From contig NZ_JAJISC010000002.1 in assembly GCF_024790395.1 (NCBI RefSeq), positions 496,001-560,000 of the forward strand: a DNA stretch of 64,000 bases, in the 5' to 3' direction. A program made the position numbers and the translations under genes. Shown piece after piece: positions 8,822 to 16,392 of this stretch (the first letter of the stretch is position 1; the number at the start of each line of letters is the position of its first letter). The stretch is from Halomonas dongshanensis (GTDB taxonomy: Bacteria > Pseudomonadota > Gammaproteobacteria > Pseudomonadales > Halomonadaceae). The notes under the pieces were generated by a model, which was not told the origin of the DNA, ran no database searches, and was given only the letters and a program-made list of their open reading frames with translations.

Positions 8822-9295
8822 CTAATCGAAAGCGATGCGCGCTTTTTGTAAATTAGTGCGTAAGGTAATAAGTTCATCGCGCATTTTTCTAAGCGCATCG
8901 TGGGGCATGCCGCTGGCTTTGACGATGCAGTTGGGCAAGTCGCGTGCCTGCTCCTTTAGCTGCCGCCCTTGTTCGGTTAAGCGTAGCTCGACGACGCGTT
9001 CGTCCTGTTTGGAGCGCTGACGAGTGATGAACTTTTCGGCTTCAAGACGTTTGAGGAGAGGGGTAAGGGAGCCTGGATCGGTGAGAAGGCGCTTGCTGAG
9101 CATGCCAACCGTGAGGCCCTCTTCTTCCCAGAGCACCATCATGACCAGGTACTGAGGAAAGGTGAGATCGATTTTTTGTAGTAGGGGCTTATAGGCTTTG
9201 GTCATCATCAGCGAAGTAGAGTGCAGCGCAAAACAGACCTGATGATCTAACGTCAATGGCCAGGAGGGTTCATTGTGGTCAGGAGTTGTAGACAT
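8822..9295 (-). CDS. ohrR: OhrR/MarR-family peroxide-sensing repressor
   Basis: A 157-residue winged-helix regulator. LDHQVCFALHSTS places a Cys at the position of the peroxide-reactive Cys of OhrR, followed by YKPLLQKIDLTFPQYLVMMVLWEEE and the wing region RSKQDERVVELRLTEQG, all close to OhrR. ATG 9295 is chosen because AAGGGGA lies just upstream; the frame is open to 9355. OhrR normally represses an adjacent ohr peroxiredoxin; none is adjacent here, but an osmC of the same superfamily is 3 kb away. Near-identical 12-base elements upstream (9325-9336 and 9387-9398) may be its operators. Confidence 0.85.
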   Translation of the reverse strand: MSTTPDHNEPSWPLTLDHQVCFALHSTSLMMTKAYKPLLQKIDLTFPQYLVMMVLWEEEGLTVGMLSKRLLTDPGSLTPLLKRLEAEKFITRQRSKQDERVVELRLTEQGRQLKEQARDLPNCIVKASGMPHDALRKMRDELITLRTNLQKARIAFD

Positions 9296-9324
9296 GGGAG
9301 TCCCCTTATATAGATCAATAAGTA

Positions 9325-9398
9325 CCACTGTAGTTAGAGGGTCAAATATCGCCAAGGCAAACTAGCACGAGAGGATTGTCTTCTTGCCACTATAGTTG
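9325..9398. repeat. Two near-identical 12-base elements upstream of ohrR
   Basis: CCACTGTAGTTA at 9325-9336 and CCACTATAGTTG at 9387-9398 share 10 of 12 bases and each contains a near or perfect ACTATAGT palindrome. Their spacing (62 bp, about six helical turns) and position upstream of ohrR make them candidate autoregulatory operators, but they do not match the Bacillus OhrR box. Confidence 0.35.
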
Positions 9399-9485
9399 AG
9401 CCAAATAATTAATCCAATCAAAACTAGTATTTGAAAAATATATTATGCTGCCTTTGAGATCAATAGTTTGCTTGCACGCAATTAA

Positions 9486-9501
9486 ATGTTACTGGTAACA
9501 T
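9486..9501. promoter_or_regulatory. GntR-type operator upstream of gntK
   Basis: ATGTTACTGGTAACAT is a 16-base palindrome with one central mismatch. It differs from the site at 2466-2481 at only two inner positions and matches the E. coli GntR consensus. Confidence 0.8.
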
Positions 9502-9680
9502 GTGTGATCGAAATGGTTACGCATTTTCGGTAGGTAATTATCGATTTTTTTCACTATAAATATTTCAATATTTATTAGGATAAGTGCCTTATTTAGTAAT
9601 TTTTGAATATTTTAAAGCCGTTATTTTGCATGCAATTTAAATGCGAAATATTATAAATTAGCTTATCGGAGGTTTTTTGT

Positions 9681-10214
9681 ATGCATCGTCCGTCGTTTCG
9701 TATTCTCGTCATGGGCGTTTCTGGATGTGGTAAATCCTTGATAGGGCAAGCATTGGCCGATGCGCTGGATGCGACCTTCATCGACGGTGACCGTTATCAT
9801 GCGCCCACGAGCATAGCCAAAATGGCCAGCGGTACGCCACTCACCGATGATGATCGTCTCTCTTGGCTCACTACGCTGGCGGGCATGTACCGCGACTATC
9901 GACTGCGCGACGAGTCGGTCGTGATCGCCTGTTCGGGACTAAAAAAACGCTATCGCGACCTATTGCGTCAAGGCGACGAGGAGCTACGAGTGCTATTTCT
10001 CGAAGGCGATCGAGCGCTGCTCAAATCGCGCTTGGATAGCCGAGCGGGCCATTTTTTCAAAGGCGATGCCATGCTAGCCGATCAGCTCGAGACGCTGGAA
10101 GTGCCTAGTGAAGCTGAAGCCGCTACCGTCTCGATTGCTTTGACACCGGAGACCATCGTTGCTCGCTTCATCGAAACGCTGGGGCTATCGAACGGAGTGG
10201 CCGTCGCCGAGTAG
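9681..10214 (+). CDS. gntK: Gluconate kinase
   Basis: A 177-residue P-loop kinase that phosphorylates D-gluconate to 6-phosphogluconate, feeding the Entner-Doudoroff or pentose phosphate route. The Walker A motif GVSGCGKS is at about residues 13-20, IDGDRYH near 35, ACSGLKKRYRD near 91 and the lid segment SRAGHFFKGDAML near 120, all typical of GntK. The length agrees with the family. SD CGGAGG lies 9 bases before ATG. gntR follows about 100 bases downstream, and a GntR operator lies 180 bases upstream. Confidence 0.92.
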   Translation: MHRPSFRILVMGVSGCGKSLIGQALADALDATFIDGDRYHAPTSIAKMASGTPLTDDDRLSWLTTLAGMYRDYRLRDESVVIACSGLKKRYRDLLRQGDEELRVLFLEGDRALLKSRLDSRAGHFFKGDAMLADQLETLEVPSEAEAATVSIALTPETIVARFIETLGLSNGVAVAE

Positions 10215-10315
10215 TGCTAGTGGCCCAAGGTAAATGTGAGCAGGGTGAATGTGGTAGGCTCCCAGAGTCATCTGCGCCTTGGCAGTGCCAGGGCGGTATC
10301 GCTTAAGGCCACCCT

Positions 10316-11347
10316 TTGAAGAAGAAACGACCCACACTGCAGGATATCGCCGACTGCGTCGGGGCGACCAAAATGACGGTTAGCCGCTGTCTGCGCGACC
10401 CCGACAGCGTCTCGCCTAAGCTGCGCGAGCGCATCTTCAGCGTTGCCGAGCAGATTGGCTACATTCCCAATCGCGCGCCGGATCTACTGGCGCGTGCGAC
10501 CAGCCGCTCCATTGGCGTGCTAGTCCCCTCGCTGACCAATCAGGTGTTCGCCGAGGTTATCCAGGGCGTAGAGCAGGCCACCGAGCCTGCAGGCTACCAC
10601 CTGATGCTGGCGCACTACGGCTATAGCGAAGAGCTGGAGGAGCGCAGCCTCGCCTCACTACTCTCTTACAACGTCGACGGTGTTATTTTGTCCGATCGCC
10701 AGCATACGCCGCGCACGTTACGGATGCTCGAAACGGCGGGCATCCCCGTGGTCGAGATCATGGATACTTACCTTCCTGCGCTTCAGCAGGCCGTGGGCTA
10801 CGATAATCAGCAAGCGGGCTTCGATATGGTCAAGGAGATGATCCGTCGGGGGCGGCGGCGAATCATCTATCTCTCGGTACGCCTGGACGAGCGTAATCAT
10901 CAGCGCGGCGAAGGCTATCGTTTGGCGATGCTGGCGCATGGGTTAACGCCGATCATTCTGCACAGCCGCCAGCGCTCCTCCTTCAGCGTCGGTGGTGAGC
11001 TGCTCGACCGGGTGCGTCGTGAGTACCCTCACGCCGATGCCATCTTCTGTACTAACGACGATGTCGCGGTTGGCGCCTATTTCGAGTGCCTGCGCCAGGG
11101 CGTAGCGGTGCCCGAGGAGATGGCCATCGCCGGTTTTCATGGTCACGACATTGGTCAAGCCATGTCGCCCAGGCTTGCCAGCGTCGTGACGCCACGCAAA
11201 GCGATCGGTGAAGAGGCAGCCAAGGCATTGCTCTCCCGGCTGCGCGGAGAACCCATACGCTCACCCATCATCAATTTGGGCTATCGCATCGAAGTAGGAA
11301 ACACGTTAGGAGCGACTGGTGACGACACCGCGCAGGCGCTAGAGTAG
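10316..11347 (+). CDS. gntR: LacI-family transcriptional repressor of gluconate genes
   Basis: A 343-residue LacI-type regulator with an N-terminal HTH (TLQDIADCVGATKMTVSRCLRDP), hinge and a periplasmic-binding-protein-like effector domain (IGVLVPSLTNQVFAEVIQGVE onward). The HTH and SIGVLVPSLTNQVFAEVI resemble GntR of E. coli/Pseudomonas. It should release DNA on binding gluconate or 6-phosphogluconate. The start is TTG at 10316, with no ATG nearby that keeps the HTH. It probably binds the two ATGTTA-N4-TAACAT sites found in the window. Confidence 0.88.
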   Translation: MKKKRPTLQDIADCVGATKMTVSRCLRDPDSVSPKLRERIFSVAEQIGYIPNRAPDLLARATSRSIGVLVPSLTNQVFAEVIQGVEQATEPAGYHLMLAHYGYSEELEERSLASLLSYNVDGVILSDRQHTPRTLRMLETAGIPVVEIMDTYLPALQQAVGYDNQQAGFDMVKEMIRRGRRRIIYLSVRLDERNHQRGEGYRLAMLAHGLTPIILHSRQRSSFSVGGELLDRVRREYPHADAIFCTNDDVAVGAYFECLRQGVAVPEEMAIAGFHGHDIGQAMSPRLASVVTPRKAIGEEAAKALLSRLRGEPIRSPIINLGYRIEVGNTLGATGDDTAQALE

Positions 11348-11374
11348 CTCCTTTATTAGCGAAGGAAGCCCGTC

Positions 11375-12214
11375 ATGCATATCAGCCACCTCTTCGTTTA
11401 TCCGGTGAAATCCTTGAAAGGCATCGGCGTAGAGGCAAGCGTTCTCCACCCCGAGGGGCTCGCCTGGGATCGACGCTGGATGCTGGTGAACGAAGAGGGC
11501 CACTTCGTGACCCAGCGCCAACTTCCAGCCCTGGCCGCTATCGCAACGGCATTAACCGAGACGGCGCTCGTGCTCTCGCATCCGCGCGGCGGTGCCATCG
11601 AGGTGCCGCTAGCCGAGCCGCAGGGGCCGCTTCGCGATGTGCAGGTATGGAAGAGTCATTGCAAGGCTTTCTCCGAAGACGCTGCGGTCAACGCTTGGCT
11701 TGCAGATGTCTCGGGCGAGGCCGGGAGAGGCCTTGCGCTCGTCCGCTTTGCGCCTGCCTTTCCTCGCCCGGTCGAGCCCGATTTTCTCAACGGTCAGCGG
11801 GCGACGACCTACTTTGCCGATGGCTATCCGTTTTTGATAGCGACTCTGGGTTCGCTGAAGGCGCTAAACGCAGCGCTCGATGGGCGTGGGCAAACGAGCG
11901 TAGGCATCGAGCGTTTTCGTCCTAACATCGTCATCGACGGCGCGGCGCCTTGGGCCGAGGACAGTTGGCAGCGTCTATCGGTACAGTCTCACGAAAATGT
12001 TCGCTGGGCGCTGCGCAAACCTTGCCAGCGCTGCAAGATCGTGACCATCGATCCCGCGACCGCCGATATTCCAGTGCCGGGTGAGCCACTGAAGACGCTA
12101 TTAGCGCTAAAGACCCAGCCTGCGAAGGGCGCCTATTTTGGCCAAAATGCCACGCTCGAAAGGGGAGAGGGCGCGACGCTTCGGGTAGGCATGCAGGTAG
12201 CACCTTCGACGTAA
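11375..12214 (+). CDS. MOSC domain-containing protein (YcbX-like)
   Basis: A 279-residue protein with the N-terminal MOSC beta-barrel (LFVYPVKSLKGI and LAWDRRWMLVNEEGHFVTQRQ) followed by the MOSC domain proper (GIERFRPNIVIDGAAPWAED, then CQRCKIVTIDPATA with a conserved Cys). MOSC proteins handle molybdenum-cofactor sulfur chemistry; E. coli YcbX detoxifies N-hydroxylated base analogues with a molybdenum cofactor. YcbX proper has an additional ferredoxin domain, which is absent here. AAGGAAG precedes the ATG. It starts 28 bases after gntR and could share its transcript. Confidence 0.82.
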   Translation: MHISHLFVYPVKSLKGIGVEASVLHPEGLAWDRRWMLVNEEGHFVTQRQLPALAAIATALTETALVLSHPRGGAIEVPLAEPQGPLRDVQVWKSHCKAFSEDAAVNAWLADVSGEAGRGLALVRFAPAFPRPVEPDFLNGQRATTYFADGYPFLIATLGSLKALNAALDGRGQTSVGIERFRPNIVIDGAAPWAEDSWQRLSVQSHENVRWALRKPCQRCKIVTIDPATADIPVPGEPLKTLLALKTQPAKGAYFGQNATLERGEGATLRVGMQVAPST

Positions 12215-12352
12215 TGAATATATCGAGAATGAGTAAGCAGCGGTCGGCAGAACGGGCAAATTACGCTACGCTGACCAGTGGGCGTGCCGAGTGCGCGCCC
12301 TATTTGCCCAGGGAATTTCCCGTTAGGCTTCAAGACGCAAAAGGAGTGACTC

Positions 12353-12772
12353 ATGGATAGCAAAGCAAGCGCACATTGGGAAGGTGGCCTCAAGGATGGC
12401 AAGGGTAAAGTTGCCACCGAAAGCGGCGTTCTGGATGCCGACTACTCGTTCAAACAGCGCTTCGAAGGTGCGCCGGGTACTAACCCTGAAGAGCTGATCG
12501 GTGCTGCCCACGCAAGCTGTTTCTCGATGGCACTATCGATGATTCTGGGCGATGCCGGTTATACTCCTACCTCTATCGATACCAAAGCGCGTGTTACCCT
12601 GAAGCAGAGCGATGGCGGCTTCGATATCTCCACTATTCATCTCGATGTCGAAGCAGTAATCGACGGTGCCGACGAGGCAGCTTTCAAGAAGGCAGCTGAC
12701 ACTGCCAAGGCCAACTGCCCAGTCTCTAAGGTGCTCAACGCCGAGATCACCATGGATGCCAAGCTCAAGTAA
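12353..12772 (+). CDS. osmC: OsmC-type organic hydroperoxide peroxiredoxin
   Basis: A 139-residue OsmC protein with AHWEGGLKDGKG, TESGVLDADYSF, GTNPEELIGAAHASCFSMALS and a second Cys in NCPVSKVLNAEI. The two cysteines are the peroxidatic/resolving pair of OsmC/Ohr, which reduces organic hydroperoxides in the cytoplasm, typically under osmotic or stationary-phase stress. AAGGAG precedes the ATG. It is a single gene ending at a strong terminator, and similarity is higher to OsmC than to Ohr. Confidence 0.92.
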   Translation: MDSKASAHWEGGLKDGKGKVATESGVLDADYSFKQRFEGAPGTNPEELIGAAHASCFSMALSMILGDAGYTPTSIDTKARVTLKQSDGGFDISTIHLDVEAVIDGADEAAFKKAADTAKANCPVSKVLNAEITMDAKLK

Positions 12773-12794
12773 TATGCTCGCCTTTTAAATGCTC

Positions 12795-12822
12795 AAAAGC
12801 AGCCCGTTGGGGCTGCTTTTTT
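12795..12822 (+). terminator. Rho-independent terminator of osmC
   Basis: AAAAGCAGCCC (12795-12805) pairs with GGGCTGCTTTT (12810-12820) around a four-base loop, followed by further T residues. Confidence 0.88.
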
Positions 12823-12872
12823 ATTAGGTACGGCATGATTGGAAAGTTGGAATAGATAATACGCCAAAAGTA

Positions 12873-12903
12873 AAAGAGCCCCGGCCAATGACCAGAGCTC
12901 TTT
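12873..12903 (-). terminator. Terminator-like hairpin of the PRC-barrel gene
   Basis: Read on the minus strand, AAAGAGC pairs with GCTCTTT with an inner stem (CTGGTC with GGCCGG, two G-U pairs) and ends in T residues. It lies about 55 bases beyond the stop codon of the gene at 12958-13377. Confidence 0.6.
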
Positions 12904-12957
12904 ATCGCTATTTACCTACTTACAATGCTTTGTGTTTGCACGGTAAGCATTGGGGTA

Positions 12958-13377
12958 TTAGCTAGCGGGGTCGCGGTCGTACTCTTCGGCTTCTTCGAGT
13001 GCCTCTTGAGTAGCGCTAACACGGATGACGTAATCATCGCCATCTTCGTCTTGGGTCAGTTCGAGCGAATCCCACTCGATAGCGACATCTTTGTCGCCCA
13101 TGCCCATGAAGCCACCGACACTGACGACGACAGCAACGATTTGGCCGTCTTCATCAATGACAAGATCGCTAATGGTGCCGATTTCTTCGTCATTTTCGAC
13201 GCTGCTGCGCACGTTGTTGCCGGTTAGGTCATCGGCATGGAAAGTGCCTTGAGGGGCAACGTTCAGATACGTGGCTTCCATGGCGGTAGTGTTCTCTTCG
13301 GCGCTGGCGGTGGCTGCCGTCAGGGCAAATGCAGAGGCCATGAGGCTGCCTAGAAGAACTGTTTTAACCGTTTTCAT
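12958..13377 (-). CDS. Exported PRC-barrel domain protein
   Basis: A 139-residue protein with a signal peptide (MKTVKTVLLGSLMASAFALT, cleavage after TASA near residue 26). The mature part carries a PRC-barrel fold: NNVRSSVENDEEIGTISDLVIDEDGQIVAVVVSVGGFMGMGDKDVAIEWDSL. The domain binds RNA or proteins in other contexts; in exported form in halophilic proteobacteria its role is unknown. The protein is very acidic, with a DEDGDD and a Glu-rich C-terminal helix. ATG 13377 is chosen for the signal peptide and AAGGAG 9 bases upstream. Confidence 0.82.
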   Translation of the reverse strand: MKTVKTVLLGSLMASAFALTAATASAEENTTAMEATYLNVAPQGTFHADDLTGNNVRSSVENDEEIGTISDLVIDEDGQIVAVVVSVGGFMGMGDKDVAIEWDSLELTQDEDGDDYVIRVSATQEALEEAEEYDRDPAS

Positions 13378-13675
13378 AATGACATGCTCCTTGCGTTCGA
13401 TGAAGACAAATGTCTGCATGTAGGAAGTGATTAAACTCATTCAATGTATCGAGTTGTTATCACTTCTTCCTTAGCGCTAAAACAAGTTGCTTAGTTTTCT
13501 AACGAATGAACTTAGCAAAATGCTTATTTACGCTGTCAGTCGCTTGCCGTTCGGCGACACTTCTCAAGGTAGCTGCTGTGAAGTGGTTTTCAACATCTTT
13601 ATTTAAATAATTAATGTGGGTTATAAAAAAGGCTTTGAAAGCGCGATGTTGACGCTTATATCGGTGCGCTACGTT

Positions 13676-14344
13676 TTAACGGGCAGGGTCGAGAACGCCA
13701 CCCAAGGAAGCATTGCGTCTAAACCATCCTGCAATACTGGCGCGGGGAAGCTGGGTAGGCAGCACCTCGTGAGGGATCTCTTCGGAGAGAAAGCACGCGA
13801 AGGTGCCCGCCTGGGGTATCACGCGCGCCACTTCGCGTTCCGGGTCGTCGGCGGCGTAGATCACCATCTCACCGCCGCCCCCTTCAGGCCAGTCGGGGTT
13901 GAGGTAGCCCACGGTGGAAATCACTCGGTTGGCGCGACCTTTGAAACTATCCAGATGGCGCTTGTAGAAGGCGCCAACGGGATAGTGGGCGAAGTGCGCT
14001 TCATATTCGAGCAGCCCCAGAAAAAGGCTTTGGTTGAGCGTTTGCTGCAGCGCGCCCATGGTTTCCAAGTAGCGCCGCTGGCCTTCACTTTCGCGATCCA
14101 GCCAGCGAATCGCATCGCCACGGATGTCTTTACGCAGCACGTGCTGTTGGCCGCGTCCAATACCCGCCTCTTCCAATGCGTCGTGCGCTGCCATTTGTGT
14201 CAACTCTTGATGCAAGGTGCGGCACAGGGTGTCATCGAGCACTGCGCGACCCACGTACCAGCCTTGCTCGACCAAAGCGTCGACGATGGCATTTAGCGTA
14301 CCCGGACGAAAGGCGAGGGAGTCGTTGGCGGCGCTAGCGATCAT
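13676..14344 (-). CDS. 2-oxoglutarate/Fe(II)-dependent dioxygenase (SM-20/prolyl hydroxylase type)
   Basis: A 222-residue enzyme with the iron-binding triad visible: His and Asp in FYKRHLDSF near residues 126-131 and His in EIPHEV near 190, with the 2OG-binding Arg in RASIAGWFRR near 203. The family hydroxylates proteins or small molecules; bacterial members of this subgroup include EF-Tu prolyl hydroxylases, but the target here is not determinable. It overlaps the upstream Nudix gene by four bases (ATGA), so both are translated from one message. Confidence 0.82.
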   Translation of the reverse strand: MIASAANDSLAFRPGTLNAIVDALVEQGWYVGRAVLDDTLCRTLHQELTQMAAHDALEEAGIGRGQQHVLRKDIRGDAIRWLDRESEGQRRYLETMGALQQTLNQSLFLGLLEYEAHFAHYPVGAFYKRHLDSFKGRANRVISTVGYLNPDWPEGGGGEMVIYAADDPEREVARVIPQAGTFACFLSEEIPHEVLPTQLPRASIAGWFRRNASLGGVLDPAR

Positions 14345-14970
14345 GTAGAGAATCTCGAGGAGGATCGTTCAGGGAGGCGGTGCAGTGGTCCGGTAGGTTT
14401 ACGGTAGAGATCGATATCCATGCCGAAACCCTCGGCCAGAAACTCTACCAGCATCATCGCCGAAAGCCCCCAGATGGTATGGCCATCGACGCGGTAGCTC
14501 GGCACGTAGTGGGCGCGCCCATCGACGGTGATGACATCGGTGTGGGTGCGCTGGTCGTCGAGAAAATGGCTCAGCGGAACCTCGAAGATGGCATCGAGCT
14601 CGCCAGGGTCGGCCACCAGAGTAAGACCTGCTGGAATGATACCGACCCAGGGCGTGACCCGAATGCCGTGCAGCGAGACGATGTCCGAAAGCGGCCCCAC
14701 TGCTTCGACGTACGCGGGCGGCAAGGCGATCTCTTCCTGCGCTTCGCGCAGCGCCGTGGCGTAGAGATCGGCATCGGCAGGCTCGCGCTTACCGCCAGGA
14801 AAAGCCACCTGGCCCCGGTGGGTGCTAAGGTGCGCGGCGCGGCGCGTGAATAATAGCGTCGGCTCGGGACGATCGACGACAGGGAGCAGCACGGCGGCTT
14901 CGGGCAAGGTAAGGTGACTAAGACGCTTGGGGGTATATTGCTTAAGGCGCTGGCGCAGAGTGTCTAGCAT
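14341..14970 (-). CDS. Nudix hydrolase, coenzyme A pyrophosphatase type
   Basis: A 209-residue NudL/YeaB-like enzyme. The CoA-specific signature LLFTRRAAHLSTHRGQVAFPGG precedes the Nudix box GGKREPADADLYATALREAQEEI (REAQEE carries the metal ligands). It should split CoA, especially oxidised CoA, into 4'-phosphopantetheine and 3',5'-ADP. GGGAG lies 5-6 bases before the ATG at 14970. It is the first gene of a two-gene unit with the dioxygenase. Confidence 0.88.
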   Translation of the reverse strand: MLDTLRQRLKQYTPKRLSHLTLPEAAVLLPVVDRPEPTLLFTRRAAHLSTHRGQVAFPGGKREPADADLYATALREAQEEIALPPAYVEAVGPLSDIVSLHGIRVTPWVGIIPAGLTLVADPGELDAIFEVPLSHFLDDQRTHTDVITVDGRAHYVPSYRVDGHTIWGLSAMMLVEFLAEGFGMDIDLYRKPTGPLHRLPERSSSRFST

Positions 14971-15148
14971 GAAGGCTCCCGTGAGGACCTCGTTCTTTTA
15001 CCTAGTGCGCTGGACTTTCGTCAAGAACTTATCAGAACTCGTCGTCAAGAGCGTATTGACGAGTGGCGGTCGAAGCGGGCGTTCAGGCGGTCTATACTGC
15101 GCGGCCAGTGCCCATGGGGCAGGCTGGCATGGCGTGAAGGAGGGGGGG

Positions 15149-16102
15149 GTGGATAAATTCAGACTCAGGCTCGATAAGGCGGCGCGCGCTGCCTGGATGT
15201 CTTTCGTCGGTGGCCGGACCCAGGATGAAATCGCCCAGCAGCTCGGGGTTTCACGCCCCGGCGTGCAGCGGCTACTCGCCTTGGCGCGCGAGGAGGGGCT
15301 GGTCAAGGTGCGCATCGATCACCCGGTCGCGACCTGTATGGTGCTTGCCGACGAGATCACTTCGCGCTTTGGACTCACCTTTTGCGATGTGGTGCCCGCC
15401 GAACTCGCTACGCCAGACGAGGCCGCGCACTATCTTGCCATTGCTGCGTCGCAGCGCTTGATGCGACTCGTCGAGCAGACCGAGCCTTTGACCCTGGCGC
15501 TTGGTTCGGGACGTTCGGTGCGCGCGACGGTAGAGGCGATGAGCCATATCGAGAGACCTCAGCACCGCTTCGTCTCCTTAGTCGGTAACATCGCCCGCGA
15601 CGGCTCCGCCAACCGCTACGATGGTGTGATGATGCTCGCCGACAAGACCGGCGGGGGGCGTTTTCTACTCCCAGCCCCCATCGTTGCCACCTCGCTTGAA
15701 GAGAAGCAGGCCATGGCGCGTCAATCGCTCTTTAACGCCATCGCCGAGGTATCGCGTCAGGCGCAGACGGCCTATATCGGTATCGGAAAGATCGATCGTG
15801 AGGCCACGCTCTTTCAGGATCATTTTCTCGCACAGGACGAGTTGGAGGAGTTATTGGCTCAGGGCGCCGTGGGGGAGCTACTAGGCTGGCCGCTCGATGC
15901 CGAGGGTCGGCTCATCGAGTGTGCCCTGACGGCGCGGATTACGAGCCTTCCGCTGCCGCTGCTGGCGGGTCAAGACCTCGTAGGCCTGGCGGGCGGGTAC
16001 GACAAAGCGCCAGCGATTCTGGCCGCGCTACGCGGCGGCTGGCTGAAAGGACTGGTGACCGACGACGTCGCCGCGCGGGCGCTGCTGGCGGCTGATGGTT
16101 GA
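15149..16102 (+). CDS. SorC/DeoR-type sugar-binding transcriptional regulator
   Basis: A 317-residue regulator with an N-terminal HTH (AARAAWMSFVGGRTQDEIAQQLGVSRPGVQRLLALAREEGLV) and a C-terminal sugar-phosphate-binding domain (LGSGRSVRATVEAM, SLVGNIARDGSANRYD, YIGIGKI, LAGGYDKAPAILAALRGGWLKGLVTD), the SorC pattern. The start is GTG 15149 with AAGGAGG immediately upstream; the frame is open to 14927, but that sequence is not protein-like. It sits just upstream of and in the same direction as the polyol operon, so it is the obvious regulator. Pseudomonas mtl operons use an AraC-type MtlR instead. Confidence 0.87.
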   Translation: MDKFRLRLDKAARAAWMSFVGGRTQDEIAQQLGVSRPGVQRLLALAREEGLVKVRIDHPVATCMVLADEITSRFGLTFCDVVPAELATPDEAAHYLAIAASQRLMRLVEQTEPLTLALGSGRSVRATVEAMSHIERPQHRFVSLVGNIARDGSANRYDGVMMLADKTGGGRFLLPAPIVATSLEEKQAMARQSLFNAIAEVSRQAQTAYIGIGKIDREATLFQDHFLAQDELEELLAQGAVGELLGWPLDAEGRLIECALTARITSLPLPLLAGQDLVGLAGGYDKAPAILAALRGGWLKGLVTDDVAARALLAADG

Positions 16103-16135
16103 CGCCTTTATGACGAGCTGCCGTTCGCTTACGAC

Positions 16136-16168
16136 CAAAGTTTAGCCAACTTGGCTTTGCTTTTTTTA
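16136..16168 (+). terminator. Probable terminator of the SorC-type regulator
   Basis: AGCC-aactt-GGCT with flanking CAAA/TTTG pairing, followed by a run of seven T. The stem is short, so confidence is moderate. Confidence 0.5.
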
Positions 16169-16183
16169 GCCCGCTATTCGATC

Positions 16184-16206
16184 ATTTGATTTCTGATTGA
16201 TCAAAT
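16184..16206. promoter_or_regulatory. Candidate operator of the polyol operon
   Basis: ATTTGAT (16184-16190) and ATCAAAT (16200-16206) are perfect 7-base inverted repeats with a 9-base spacer, in an AT-rich stretch with further TGATCA elements up to 16223. The position ahead of the first operon gene suits binding by the adjacent SorC-type regulator. Confidence 0.5.
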
Positions 16207-16392
16207 TATCAAAAAGTGATCATGCTCCGGCAAGCGCTAGCAGTAACGAGTGCTTCGCCAACGACAATCGCAACCACAGTTACGAGCGCCATCGCAGCAA
16301 GAACGGCTGATGCGACAAAAATAGCGATGCGCGCCAGCGTCGCGACAGTGACGATAACAATGAAGCCAACAACGTACGTCCAAGGAGCCCGC

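Larger units (their letters stand above)
9296..9680. other. AT-rich divergent intergenic region between ohrR and gntK
   Basis: About 385 bases, markedly more AT-rich than the flanking genes, especially 9400-9670. It holds the repeats upstream of ohrR and a GntR operator (9486-9501); GGAGG lies upstream of the gntK ATG. No additional gene is evident. Confidence 0.6.
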
